Positions 51,455 through 60,166 of a stretch of DNA of 64,000 bases are shown here, piece by piece (within the stretch, counting starts at the first letter, position 1; each line of letters starts with the position of its first letter). The position numbers and the translations under genes were made by a program. Location of the stretch: NCBI RefSeq assembly GCF_011752525.1, contig NZ_VWXI01000013.1, forward strand, positions 62,001 to 126,000. The letters run 5' to 3'. Under the pieces are notes generated by a model. The model had not been told where the DNA came from. It worked only from the letters and a program-made list of their open reading frames with translations, and ran no database searches. This stretch comes from Pantoea sp. Cy-639. Its GTDB lineage: Bacteria > Pseudomonadota > Gammaproteobacteria > Pseudomonadales > Pseudomonadaceae.

Positions 51455-52456
51455 ATGGTGCGCACCGTTCTTCCGCTCTGCCTTTTGCTGCTTGCAGCCT
51501 GCGATCCGGCCCCGACCCTCGAGCGCTTCGGTGGCCCGACCATGGGCAGCAGCTACAGCATCCAGTACGTGCGCCAGCCTGGCGGCCCGGCCGTGGCTGA
51601 GGTGCAGGCCGCGGTCGAGGGCATCCTGCAGGCGATCGATGCGCATTACTCCACCTACCGTGGCGATTCCATGGTCAGCCGCTTCAACCAACTGCCGGGC
51701 AACCAGTGCCAGGCTGTCGACAATGACATGCTCGAACTGGTCGCGTTCGGCCAGCACCTGGCCGAGCAGAGCCAGGGCGCCTTCGATCTCAGTGTCGAGC
51801 CGCTGCTGGACCTGTGGGGGTTCGGTCCCCAGGCCCGCGAGATGCGGGTGCCCGATCCCCAGGCCCTGGCGCAGGTCCGCCAGCGGGTGGGCTACCGGCA
51901 CTTGCGCATCGAAGGCCAGGCCTTGTGCAAGGATGCGCCCATCGAGCTGGACTTCAACAGCATCGCCGCCGGCCACGCGGTCGACCTGATCGCCGCGCGT
52001 CTGCGCGCCATGGGCGTCGACAACTTCCTTGCCGAAGCCACCGGCGAACTCAAGGCGGTGGGGCGCAAGCCCGATGGCAGTCCCTGGCGAGTAGCTCTGG
52101 AGCTGCCGCGCGAGGATCGCCAGATTGCCCGCCAGGTCATCGCCGTGACGGGGTTGGCGGTGTCGACCTCGGGTGACTATCGCCATTATTTCGAGGACAA
52201 TGGCCGGCGTTATTCGCACACGTTCGACGCTCGCCTGGGGCGTCCGGTACGCCATGATCTGGCAGCAGTGACCGTGCTGGACGATTCGGCGCTGCTGGCC
52301 GACGGCTACTCGACCCTGTTGTTGATCCTGGGGCCGGAGCGAGCCTGGGACTTCGCCATCGCTCATGGTCTTGCCGCAGTGCTGGTGACCCGGGCCGAAG
52401 GTGGGTTCGTCTCTCGTGGCACGCCAGCGTTCGAGCGGGCGTTGAAAGGCGAGTGA
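51455..52456 (+). CDS. apbE: FAD:protein FMN transferase ApbE, lipoprotein
   Basis: ApbE transfers FMN to Thr residues of flavoproteins such as NqrB, NqrC and RnfD/G on the periplasmic side. The 333-aa product has a lipoprotein signal (MVRTVLPLCLLLLAACDP, lipobox LAAC), GPTMGSSYSIQYVRQ, the YSTYRGDSMVSRFNQ segment, DFNSIAAGHAVDLIA and GELKAVGRKPDGSPW, with the C-terminal metal-binding HTFDARLGRPV and ADGYSTLLLILGPE. I start at ATG 51455; in-frame upstream codons overlap the gap terminator. No nqr or rnf genes are in the window. Confidence 0.93.
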   Translation: MVRTVLPLCLLLLAACDPAPTLERFGGPTMGSSYSIQYVRQPGGPAVAEVQAAVEGILQAIDAHYSTYRGDSMVSRFNQLPGNQCQAVDNDMLELVAFGQHLAEQSQGAFDLSVEPLLDLWGFGPQAREMRVPDPQALAQVRQRVGYRHLRIEGQALCKDAPIELDFNSIAAGHAVDLIAARLRAMGVDNFLAEATGELKAVGRKPDGSPWRVALELPREDRQIARQVIAVTGLAVSTSGDYRHYFEDNGRRYSHTFDARLGRPVRHDLAAVTVLDDSALLADGYSTLLLILGPERAWDFAIAHGLAAVLVTRAEGGFVSRGTPAFERALKGE

Positions 52457-52659
52457 AAGGCAAGGCACGGATGATCGCCGCCAGGGAATCGGTGAAACGA
52501 CATGTAGTGCAGGCAATAGTGGCCTACGACGCGACCAAGGGTTAATGTGCGCGGCGTTCACGCTTGATTAGACTGCACCCGAATTTTCTCATGGCGCCCT
52601 GGCGACATGATCGCGCCCCGCGGCCACCCGGCCGGCGGGCCAGTTCTGAAGGAGTACGC

Positions 52660-54054
52660 ATGGCTGTCTACAACTACGACGTAGTGGTGCTGGGTTCCGG
52701 CCCGGCCGGTGAGGGCGCGGCAATGAACGCCGCCAAAGCAGGGCGCAAGGTGGCGATGGTCGACAGCCGTCGTCAGGTCGGTGGCAACTGCACCCACCTG
52801 GGCACCATCCCGTCCAAGGCGCTGCGTCACTCCGTGCGGCAGATCATGCAGTTCAACACCAACCCGATGTTCCGCGCCATCGGCGAGCCGCGCTGGTTCT
52901 CTTTCCCCGACGTGCTCAAGAGCGCCGAAAAGGTGATCGCCAAGCAGGTCGCCTCGCGCACCGGCTACTACGCCCGTAACCGGGTCGACGTGTTCTTCGG
53001 CACCGGCAGCTTCGCCGACGAGCAGACCATCGAAGTGGTCTGCCCCAATGGCGTGGTCGAGAAGCTCAATGCCAAGCACATCATCATCGCCACTGGTTCG
53101 CGCCCGTACCGCCCGGCCGATATCGACTTCAACCATCCGCGTGTCTATGACAGCGACACCATCCTCAGCCTGAGCCACACGCCGCGCAAGCTGATCGTCT
53201 ACGGCGCCGGGGTGATCGGCTGCGAATACGCTTCGATCTTCAGCGGCCTGGGCGTGCTGGTGGAGCTGGTCGACAACCGCGGCCAGTTGCTGAGCTTCCT
53301 CGACTCGGAAATTTCCCAGGCGTTGAGCTACCACTTCAGCAACAACAACATCACCGTGCGCCATAACGAAGATTACGAGCGCGTCGAAGGTCTGGACAAC
53401 GGTGTGATCCTGCACCTGAAGTCGGGCAAGAAGATCAAGGCGGATGCCTTGCTGTGGTGTAACGGCCGTACCGGCAACACCGACAAGCTGGGCCTGGAGA
53501 ACATCGGCATCAAGGTCAACAGCCGTGGCCAGATCGAGGTCGACCAGGCCTACCGCACCAGCGTGCCGAACATCTATGGCGCCGGTGACGTGATCGGCTG
53601 GCCAAGCCTGGCCAGCGCCGCCCACGACCAGGGCCGCTCGGCCGCGGGCAGCATCGTCGACAATGGCAGCTGGCGCTTCGTCGATGACGTGCCGACCGGC
53701 ATTTACACCATCCCGGAGATCAGCTCGATCGGCAAGAACGAGCAGGAGCTGACCCAGGCCAAGGTGCCGTACGAGGTGGGCAAGGCCTTCTTCAAGAGCA
53801 TGGCGCGCGCGCAGATCGCCGGCGAGCCGCAAGGCATGCTGAAGATCCTGTTCCATCGCGAGACCCTGGAGATCCTCGGCGTGCACTGCTTCGGCTACCA
53901 GGCCTCGGAGATCGTCCACATCGGTCAGGCGGTGATGAACCAGCCGGGCGAGCAGAACAACCTGAAGTACTTCGTCAACACTACCTTCAACTACCCGACC
54001 ATGGCCGAAGCCTATCGGGTAGCTGCCTACGATGGTCTGAACCGGCTTTTTTGA
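52660..54054 (+). CDS. sthA: soluble pyridine nucleotide transhydrogenase
   Basis: SthA transfers hydride between NADPH and NAD+, rebalancing the two pools. The 464-aa product is a flavoprotein of the disulfide reductase superfamily: FAD-binding VVVLGSGPAGEGAAMNAAKAG, a CTHLGT segment where the second redox Cys of related enzymes is Thr (as usual in SthA), the NAD-binding LIVYGAGVIGCEYASIF, and the C-terminal YPTMAEAYRVAA dimer domain. Length is the family norm. The start 52660 (MAVYNYDVVVLG) follows TGAAGGAGTACGC. The upstream 203 bp hold only a 24-codon frame (52471-52545) that I do not consider a gene. Confidence 0.97.
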   Translation: MAVYNYDVVVLGSGPAGEGAAMNAAKAGRKVAMVDSRRQVGGNCTHLGTIPSKALRHSVRQIMQFNTNPMFRAIGEPRWFSFPDVLKSAEKVIAKQVASRTGYYARNRVDVFFGTGSFADEQTIEVVCPNGVVEKLNAKHIIIATGSRPYRPADIDFNHPRVYDSDTILSLSHTPRKLIVYGAGVIGCEYASIFSGLGVLVELVDNRGQLLSFLDSEISQALSYHFSNNNITVRHNEDYERVEGLDNGVILHLKSGKKIKADALLWCNGRTGNTDKLGLENIGIKVNSRGQIEVDQAYRTSVPNIYGAGDVIGWPSLASAAHDQGRSAAGSIVDNGSWRFVDDVPTGIYTIPEISSIGKNEQELTQAKVPYEVGKAFFKSMARAQIAGEPQGMLKILFHRETLEILGVHCFGYQASEIVHIGQAVMNQPGEQNNLKYFVNTTFNYPTMAEAYRVAAYDGLNRLF

Positions 54055-54060
54055 GCGGCT

Positions 54061-54085
54061 CCGACCGGTGGCCTGAGCCGGTCGG
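54061..54085. terminator. hairpin between convergent sthA and glpQ
   Basis: CCGACCGG (54061-54068) and CCGGTCGG (54078-54085) with a 9-nt loop, just after the sthA stop. No T-tract on either side, so its termination strength is uncertain. Confidence 0.5.
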
Positions 54086-54102
54086 GGAGACCGATTTCAG
54101 CC

Positions 54103-54819
54103 CTACCCGAGGGTGGTCCTGGCCAAACCGGGAAAGTCTGTAATCAGGCTGTCCACGCCGAAGTCGGCGAGCCGGCGCATCAGTGCCGGTTCGTTGACTG
54201 TCCATACCGACACGTGCAGCCCCTGGCGCTGGGCCTTTTCCAGGCGTTCGGGGGTGCACAGCGTCCAGTTCAGCGCGAGCATCTCGCAAGCGTAGTTCTG
54301 CGCGACCTTCAGCGGGTCGAGCCAGGCGTACTCGGCCACCAGGCCGCGCTTGATGTCCGGCACCAACTCCTGAGCCGCACCCAGTACTTCCCGTGAGCTC
54401 GAGGTGATGGTCACCTTGTCCAGCAGGCCGTGTTGCTGGGCCAGCTCGCGGATGGCCAGCACGGTGCTGGCGGCGCGGGTGCGCGAGGCGCTCTTGACCT
54501 CCAGTTGCCAGTGCTCGAACGGGCACTTTTCGAACAGTTCCTCAAGTCTTGGGATGGGGCAGGGCTGCACGTGTCCCGGGCCGCCCTTGCGCGCGTCGTA
54601 GGTGACCAGTTCGGCCGCCGTATGCTCGACTACCTTGCCGCGACGGCCGGTGGTGCGCTTGAGGGTAGGGTCGTGGATCACCATCAGCTCGTTGTCGGCT
54701 GACAGGTGCAGGTCGAGTTCGCAGCGGGTCACGCCGTGCGACAGGCACTGGCGGAAGCTGGTCAGGGTGTTTTCCGGTGCTTCGCCCTTGGCGCCGCGGT
54801 GGCCGTAGATCAGGGTCAC
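54103..54819 (-). CDS. glpQ: glycerophosphodiester phosphodiesterase
   Basis: The 238-aa product hydrolyses glycerophosphodiesters to glycerol 3-phosphate and an alcohol. It has no signal peptide, so it is cytoplasmic (UgpQ-like) rather than the periplasmic GlpQ form. Motifs are MTLIYGHRGAKGEAPENTL with the catalytic His, CELDLHLSADNELMVIHDPTLKRTT with metal-binding Glu and Asp and the second His, and a C-terminal SVWTVNEPALMRRLADFGVDSLITD. Length is typical of the small form. It lies 29 bp downstream of the PilZ gene on the same strand, so the two are likely co-transcribed. Confidence 0.94.
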   Translation of the reverse strand: MTLIYGHRGAKGEAPENTLTSFRQCLSHGVTRCELDLHLSADNELMVIHDPTLKRTTGRRGKVVEHTAAELVTYDARKGGPGHVQPCPIPRLEELFEKCPFEHWQLEVKSASRTRAASTVLAIRELAQQHGLLDKVTITSSSREVLGAAQELVPDIKRGLVAEYAWLDPLKVAQNYACEMLALNWTLCTPERLEKAQRQGLHVSVWTVNEPALMRRLADFGVDSLITDFPGLARTTLG

Positions 54820-54848
54820 GTTCGTTCCTTCAAATCAGAGAGCAGGGC

Positions 54849-55433
54849 TCAGGAGGCGGGATCGTTCTGTTCCAGTGCCTGGCGCCGTTGCTGTTGCTGG
54901 CGCTGCAGGATGTAGCGGGCGAGCAGTTGGCGCTGGGCGTCGGTCATGTCGGTGAATTCGGTACCGACCTCATAGTCGCCACCGGGACGCGGGTCGCAGT
55001 GGGTGACCCGGCCGCGCAGCAGCAGGCCGTGGGCGCGGGGCATCAGTACCATCTTGACCTTGACCCGGGTGCCGGGGGCGATCTGCTGCGCCTGGGCGAA
55101 CTCGATGCCGCCTTCGGAGATGATCACCGGGATCGGCGCGCCGATCTCGCCGATGAGCGTGTAGGCCACCACCGAGCTGAGCAGATCGAGGCGTTTGTTC
55201 TGGGCGCGCAGGAAGGCGGCCAGGGTGCGATCCTTTTCGCTCAGCTGACGCAGCAGGTGTTGCGACTCGAAGTCGGAGAGATGCAGCTCGCTGAGCAGGT
55301 TGAACAGTGGTGAATCATCTTGCAACAGTTCTGTTTCAAGGGCTTCGGCCGCGCTGAGAGGGCTGATTTGGAGTGCGATCCGATCTTCGATGCGGTAGTA
55401 TTCGCGGCGATCTTCTTCGTCTAATGTCGTCAT
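54849..55433 (-). CDS. PilZ-type protein with split motifs
   Basis: The 194-aa product has RREYYRIEDRIALQ with the RxxxR motif (R10, R14) that in PilZ domains contacts cyclic di-GMP, but about 90 residues of helical sequence (SPLFNLLSELHLSDFESQHL, RAQNKRLDLLSSVVA) intervene before the remainder of the domain (VIISEGGI at 103-110, then GTRVKVKMVLMPRAHG, DYEVGTEF). The usual D/N-x-S-x-x-G motif has Ile at the D/N position. The start at 55433 (MTTLDEEDRREYYR) is clear; an in-frame reading further upstream into lolC is spurious. It is divergent from lolC across 93 bp. Confidence 0.85.
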   Translation of the reverse strand: MTTLDEEDRREYYRIEDRIALQISPLSAAEALETELLQDDSPLFNLLSELHLSDFESQHLLRQLSEKDRTLAAFLRAQNKRLDLLSSVVAYTLIGEIGAPIPVIISEGGIEFAQAQQIAPGTRVKVKMVLMPRAHGLLLRGRVTHCDPRPGGDYEVGTEFTDMTDAQRQLLARYILQRQQQQRRQALEQNDPAS

Positions 55434-55526
55434 GGCGAACCCAAGGTTACGGCGGTGGTCCGAGTGTAAAGCCGCCGCAGGCGCCTCGCCACAAGGACGT
55501 TCCCTTTCATCCGAACAAGCCCCGAC

Positions 55527-56777
55527 ATGTTCAGACCTCTTTTCGTATTCATTGGTACGCGCTACACCCGTGCCAAGCGTCGCAATCACTTCGTCTCGTT
55601 CATTTCGCTGACCTCGATGATCGGCCTCGCCCTGGGCGTGGTGGTGATGATCGTGGTGCTCTCGGTGATGAACGGTTTCGACCACGAGATGCGTACCCGC
55701 GTGCTGGGGATGATCCCCCATGCCACGCTGGAGACCGGCCAGCCGATCGATGACTGGCAGGCCCTTGCCTCTAGAGTAAAGCAGAATCCGCAGGTGGCGG
55801 CGGTGGCGCCGTTCACCCAGATGCAGGGCCTGCTGACCCACGATGGCAAGGTGCAGAAGGTGCTGCTCAACGGCATCGACCCGGCGCGCGAGCGCGAGGT
55901 GTCGATCATCGACCACTTCGTCCAGGCCGGCAGCCTGGACAAGCTGGCGCCGGGCGAGTGGGGCATCATGATCGGCGACAAGGCCGCGCAGAAACTGGGC
56001 GTGGGCATCGGCGACAAGCTGACCTTCGTCGCCCCCGAGGTGAGCGTCACGCCGGCGGGCATGTTCCCGCGGATGAAGCGCTTCACCGTGGTCGGCACCT
56101 TCCACGTCGGCGCCGGCGAGATCGACGGCTACCTGGGCCTGACCAACATCGCCGACCTGTCGCGCCTGCACCGCTGGAAGGCCGACCAGGTCCAGGGCGT
56201 GCGCCTGAAGTTCGACGATCTGTTCCAGGCCCCGCGCGTGGCCTGGGACATCGCCCAGCGGTTGGGCGAGCAGGAATACTACCCGCGTGACTGGACCCGT
56301 ACCCATGGCAACCTGTACCAGGCCATCCGCATGGAAAAATCCATGATCGGCCTGCTGCTGCTGCTGATCGTCGCGGTGGCCGCGTTCAACATCATTTCCA
56401 CCCTGGTGATGGTGGTCAACGACAAGCGCGGCGACATCGCCATTCTCCGCACCCTGGGCGCCACGCCGGCGCAGATCATGGCCATTTTCATGGTCCAGGG
56501 CACCGTGATCGGCGTGGTCGGTACCTTGATCGGCGCGGTGCTGGGCATTCTCGGCGCGCTCAATGTGAGCGCGGCGATCGCCGGCATCGAGAAGCTGATC
56601 GGGCACAAGTTCCTCAACGCCGACGTGTACTTCATCGATTACCTGCCGTCGCAGATCCAGGCCCAGGACGTGTACATGGTCTGTGGTGCGGCGCTGGTCC
56701 TGAGTTTCTTCGCCACCCTGTACCCGGCCTGGCGCGCCTCGCGCACCCAGCCGGCAGAGGCGCTACGTTATGAGTGA
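55527..56777 (+). CDS. lolC: lipoprotein-releasing ABC transporter permease LolC
   Basis: LolC with LolD and LolE frees outer-membrane lipoproteins from the inner membrane and passes them to LolA. The 416-aa product has an N-terminal helix after FIGTRYTRAKRRNHFVSFISLTSMIGLALG, a large periplasmic domain (about 50-270), and three C-terminal helices (MIGLLLLLIVAVAAFNII, IMAIFMVQGTVIGVVGTLIG, AALVLSFFATLYPAW) as in LolCE/MacB. Periplasmic and TM segments match the family order. It is the first gene of lolC-lolD-lolE; its last 8 bases overlap the lolD start. Confidence 0.95.
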   Translation: MFRPLFVFIGTRYTRAKRRNHFVSFISLTSMIGLALGVVVMIVVLSVMNGFDHEMRTRVLGMIPHATLETGQPIDDWQALASRVKQNPQVAAVAPFTQMQGLLTHDGKVQKVLLNGIDPAREREVSIIDHFVQAGSLDKLAPGEWGIMIGDKAAQKLGVGIGDKLTFVAPEVSVTPAGMFPRMKRFTVVGTFHVGAGEIDGYLGLTNIADLSRLHRWKADQVQGVRLKFDDLFQAPRVAWDIAQRLGEQEYYPRDWTRTHGNLYQAIRMEKSMIGLLLLLIVAVAAFNIISTLVMVVNDKRGDIAILRTLGATPAQIMAIFMVQGTVIGVVGTLIGAVLGILGALNVSAAIAGIEKLIGHKFLNADVYFIDYLPSQIQAQDVYMVCGAALVLSFFATLYPAWRASRTQPAEALRYE

Positions 56778-57468
56778 GTCGCGCATGAGTGATAAAGCCG
56801 TGTTGAGTTGCCGCAACCTGGGCAAGAGCTACGATGAGGGCCCGGAGTCGGTGAAGGTGTTGTCCGGCCTGAACCTCGAGCTGCACCCAGGGGAGCGGGT
56901 GGCTATCGTCGGTAGCTCCGGCTCGGGCAAGAGTACCTTGCTCAACCTGCTGGGCGGCCTCGACACGCCGACCGAGGGCAGCGTCTGGCTGGCCGGCGAG
57001 GAGCTGTCGGCGCTGGGCGAACGTGCCCGCGGGTTGCTGCGCAACCGTGCGCTGGGCTTCGTCTATCAGTTCCACCACCTGCTGGCGGAGTTCACCGCGC
57101 TGGAGAACGCCTGCATGCCGCTGCTGATTGGCAAGACACCGATCCCGGAGGCCCGTGAGCGTGCCGAGGCGCTGCTCAAGCGCGTCGGCCTGGGCCATCG
57201 GCTGAATCACAAGCCGGCCGAGCTGTCCGGCGGCGAGCGCCAGCGCGTGGCGATCGCCCGTGCGCTGGTCAACCGCCCGGGCCTGGTGATGCTCGACGAG
57301 CCCACCGGCAACCTCGATCATCACACTGCCCAAGGCATCCAGGAATTGATGCAGGAGTTGTCCAGCCATTCGCAGACCGCGTTCCTGGTGGTGACCCACG
57401 ACCTCAACCTGGCGCGGCAGATGGACCGTGTGCTGCGCCTGGAAGACGGGCACCTGGTGGCGATCTGA
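56770..57468 (+). CDS. lolD: lipoprotein-releasing ABC transporter ATPase LolD
   Basis: LolD is the ATPase that drives LolCE. The 232-aa product has Walker A VAIVGSSGSGKSTLLNLLGG, the Q-loop, the signature PAELSGGERQRVAIARAL, Walker B LVMLDEPTGNLD and the H-loop His in LVVTHDLNLA, the standard order for MacB/LolD ATPases. The start ATG 56770 overlaps the lolC stop by 8 bp with GAGGCGC upstream; a second ATG at 56785 is in frame. lolE follows 62 bp later. The three form one operon essential for the outer membrane. Confidence 0.95.
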   Translation: MSESRMSDKAVLSCRNLGKSYDEGPESVKVLSGLNLELHPGERVAIVGSSGSGKSTLLNLLGGLDTPTEGSVWLAGEELSALGERARGLLRNRALGFVYQFHHLLAEFTALENACMPLLIGKTPIPEARERAEALLKRVGLGHRLNHKPAELSGGERQRVAIARALVNRPGLVMLDEPTGNLDHHTAQGIQELMQELSSHSQTAFLVVTHDLNLARQMDRVLRLEDGHLVAI

Positions 57469-57530
57469 GTCGCTTGCACGGGGTTGCCTGAGGCGGCCCC
57501 GGTTCACTATTACATTGGGTGTTCCTGTTC

Positions 57531-58775
57531 ATGTTCAGACCCTTGCCCTTGTTCATCGGTGCTCGCTACACCCGTGCCAAGCGCCGCAACCACTTCATCT
57601 CGTTCATTTCCATGACTTCGATGATCGGTCTTTCGCTGGGTGTGCTGGCGATGATCACCGTGCTTTCGGTGATGAACGGTTTCCAGCGCGAGATGAGCTC
57701 GCGCGTGCTTGGCCTGGTGCCCCATGCCGCGATCCTGGGCGTGCAGCCGCTGGACGACTGGCGCAAGGTCGCCAGCGCTGCCGAGGGTAATCCGGCGGTG
57801 GTGGCTGCGGCACCGCTCACCGAGCTCGAAGGCATGCTGTCCTACAAAGGGGCGATGCAGCCGATCCAGGTCGCCGGCATCGATCCGGCCGAAGAGGACA
57901 AGGTCTCCATCGTCGGCCAGCATATCGTCCAGGGCAGCCTGCAGGCGCTGGTGCCGGGTGAGTATGGCGTGGTCATCGGCGAGCTCACGGCCCGGCGTTT
58001 TCGCCTCAATACCGGTGACAAGCTGACCTTGATCGTGCCTGAAATCAGCAAGGAGCCGGGCGGCATCACCCCGCGCATGCAGCGCCTGACCGTGGTCGGC
58101 ATCTTCAAGGTGGGCGCCGAGCTGGATGGCTCCCAGGCCTATATCCATGTCGCCGACGCCGGCGAGATGCAGCGCTGGGCGCCGGGCCAGGTGCAGGGCG
58201 TGCGCCTGAAACTGCATGACCTGTACGCTGCGCCTCAGGTATCCAAGGCCATTGCCGCGGGGCTGGGCGAGGGTTACCGCGCCGACGACTGGTCGCATAC
58301 CCAGGGCAGTCTGTTCAGTGCGATGAAGATGGAAAAGACCATGATCGGCCTGTTGCTGATGATGATCATTGCAGTGGCGGCGTTCAACATCATCGCCACC
58401 CTGGTGATGGTGGTGAACGACAAGGGGGCGGACATCGCCATCTTGCGTACCATCGGTGCGACGCCGGCGCAGATCATGGGCACGTTCATGGTCCAGGGCA
58501 GCCTGATCGGCATCGTCGGCACGTTGCTGGGCGGGGTGCTGGGGGTGATCCTGGCGCTCAATGTCAGTGCCGTGGTCGGTTGGCTCGAGCGGGTCAGCGG
58601 ACAGCACATCTTCACCTCCGACATCTACTTCATCAGCAGTCTGCCGTCGGAGCTGCAGTGGGGCGATGTGGCGATCATCTGTGTGGCCGGGCTGGTGATG
58701 AGCTTCCTGGCGACGATCTACCCGGCGTACCGTGCTTCGCAGATCGAGCCGGCGATGGCGTTGCGCTACGAGTAA
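57531..58775 (+). CDS. lolE: lipoprotein-releasing ABC transporter permease LolE
   Basis: The 414-aa product is the second permease of the Lol exporter and a close paralogue of lolC in this window: FIGARYTRAKRRNHFISFISMTSMIGLSLG parallels the LolC N-terminus, and MIGLLLMMIIAVAAFNIIATL, IMGTFMVQGSLIGIVGTLLGGVLG and MSFLATIYPAYRASQIEPAMALRYE parallel its C-terminus. This similarity shows tandem duplication of an ancestral permease. I start at ATG 57531 (MFRPLPLFIG); a GTG at 57519 would add four residues. A REP-like palindrome follows the stop. Which paralogue is LolC or LolE is by order only. Confidence 0.94.
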   Translation: MFRPLPLFIGARYTRAKRRNHFISFISMTSMIGLSLGVLAMITVLSVMNGFQREMSSRVLGLVPHAAILGVQPLDDWRKVASAAEGNPAVVAAAPLTELEGMLSYKGAMQPIQVAGIDPAEEDKVSIVGQHIVQGSLQALVPGEYGVVIGELTARRFRLNTGDKLTLIVPEISKEPGGITPRMQRLTVVGIFKVGAELDGSQAYIHVADAGEMQRWAPGQVQGVRLKLHDLYAAPQVSKAIAAGLGEGYRADDWSHTQGSLFSAMKMEKTMIGLLLMMIIAVAAFNIIATLVMVVNDKGADIAILRTIGATPAQIMGTFMVQGSLIGIVGTLLGGVLGVILALNVSAVVGWLERVSGQHIFTSDIYFISSLPSELQWGDVAIICVAGLVMSFLATIYPAYRASQIEPAMALRYE

Positions 58776-58778
58776 GCG

Positions 58779-58819
58779 CCCACGCTTTCAGGCGTGGGGG
58801 CGGGCTTGCTCCGCGATGG
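58779..58819. repeat. REP unit between lolE and copper sensor kinase
   Basis: CCCACGC-TTTCAG-GCGTGGG hairpin (58779-58798) followed by a single REP unit GGGGCGGGCTTGCTCCGCGATGG to 58819 in the convergent gap. Confidence 0.75.
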
Positions 58820-58822
58820 GGG

Positions 58823-60166
58823 CTATTCAGGCAGCTCGATCATGAAGCGCGTCCAGCCACCTTCGCACTGAGCGCGAATCGTTCCGCCGTGCGCCTGCAC
58901 GATCGAACGGGTGATCGCCAGTCCCAGGCCTGCATGCTCGCTGCTGCCGGCCTGGCGCGCCGGGTCGGCCCGGTAGAAGCGGTCGAACAGCCGCTCCAGC
59001 AAGGGCGGTGCAATGGCCGGCCCGGTGTTGGCCACGACGATGCGTATGCCCGACGTCAGGCTGACCCGAATCTCTCCTCCTGCCGGGGTGTAGCGCAGGG
59101 CATTGTCCAGCAGGTTCGACAAGGCGCGGCGCAACATGTGCCGGTCGCCTTCGACGTGGGCCTCGCCCTCGCGCAGCAAGCGCACCTTGGCATCCTCGGC
59201 CAGTGGCGCGTAGTACTCCAGCAACGCATCGGCCTCGGCGGCCAGATCCAGGCGCTGGTGGCTGGGTATCAGCAGGCCATGGTCGGCCTTGGCCAGATAG
59301 AGCATGTCGTTGACCAACTGGGCCATCCACTGCAACTCCTCGAGGTTGCCGTGCAGGGCCTCGCGGTACTCCTCCAGGCTGCGCGGGCGGGTGAGCGTGA
59401 CCTGGGTATGGGTCAGCAGATTGGACAGCGGCGTGCGCAGCTCGTGGGCGATATCGGCGGAGAACGCCGACAGGCGCTGGAAGGCATCGTCCAGACGCTG
59501 CAGCATGGCATTGACGGTGCCGGCCAGTTCGGCCAACTCCTCGGGCATCTCGGCAGCCGGTAGCCGGGTGGTCAGCGAGCGCGCATTGACACTGGCGGCG
59601 ACCTTGCCCATCTGTCGCAGCGGCTTCAGGCCGCGGCGCACGGCCCAGGCGCCGAGCAGGGCGGTGGCGAGCGCCGACAGGCCAACGGTGAGCCAGATCA
59701 GCCGCTGCATGCCTTGCAGGAAGTGCTGGTGGTGGGTGATGTCGAGGAGCAGCGTCAGCTGCGGCGAGTCGCTGCGGGCTGGGTCAAGATGGGTGCCGAG
59801 ACTGCGATAGTCGACGCCCTGGCTGTGCAGCGTGCTGAGGTCGTCGTGCCCGGGTGCCGCCGGCAGGTCGCCGCGGCTGGCGAACCACAGCGAGCCATCG
59901 GTGCCGTGTACCTGCACGGCGAGATCGGACTGGTGGCTCAGTTCGTTGATCAGCGCTGGCAGGCGCGAAGGGAGCTGCTCGCGGCTGGCGACGCCCTCGA
60001 GCAGGCTGCGCATCAGTGACAGGCGGCCGCTGAGCAACTGCTGGTCAAGCTCGACGAAGTGCTGCTCGCTGGCGCGATTGAACAGCAGGCCGGCACTCAG
60101 CGACACCGTCGCGGTACAGGCAGCGAACAGCAGTGCCAGGCGGTTGCCGAGGGACAGGCGGCGCAT
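58823..60166 (-). CDS. copper/heavy-metal sensor histidine kinase (CusS/CopS-like)
   Basis: The 447-aa product has an N-terminal TM (LALLFAACTATVSLSAGLLF), a periplasmic domain of about 120 residues with several His (VHGTDGS, GHDDLSTLHSQG, DITHHQHFLQ) typical of CusS/CopS metal sensors, a second TM (LTVGLSALATALLGAWAV), a HAMP domain, and the kinase core with H241 in ADIAHELRTPLSN, ATP-binding NLLDNALRYTP, and VANTGPAI and GLGLAITRSIVQAHGG. Its ATG overlaps the stop of the response regulator by one base (TGATG), so they are coupled. Copper is inferred from the divergent cupredoxin and box. Confidence 0.92.
   Translation of the reverse strand: MRRLSLGNRLALLFAACTATVSLSAGLLFNRASEQHFVELDQQLLSGRLSLMRSLLEGVASREQLPSRLPALINELSHQSDLAVQVHGTDGSLWFASRGDLPAAPGHDDLSTLHSQGVDYRSLGTHLDPARSDSPQLTLLLDITHHQHFLQGMQRLIWLTVGLSALATALLGAWAVRRGLKPLRQMGKVAASVNARSLTTRLPAAEMPEELAELAGTVNAMLQRLDDAFQRLSAFSADIAHELRTPLSNLLTHTQVTLTRPRSLEEYREALHGNLEELQWMAQLVNDMLYLAKADHGLLIPSHQRLDLAAEADALLEYYAPLAEDAKVRLLREGEAHVEGDRHMLRRALSNLLDNALRYTPAGGEIRVSLTSGIRIVVANTGPAIAPPLLERLFDRFYRADPARQAGSSEHAGLGLAITRSIVQAHGGTIRAQCEGGWTRFMIELPE

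Noticed and set aside
52471..52545. A 24-codon frame (MIAARESVKRHVV...) between apbE and sthA
   Set aside because: Very short, only a weak purine stretch upstream, no conserved feature seen.
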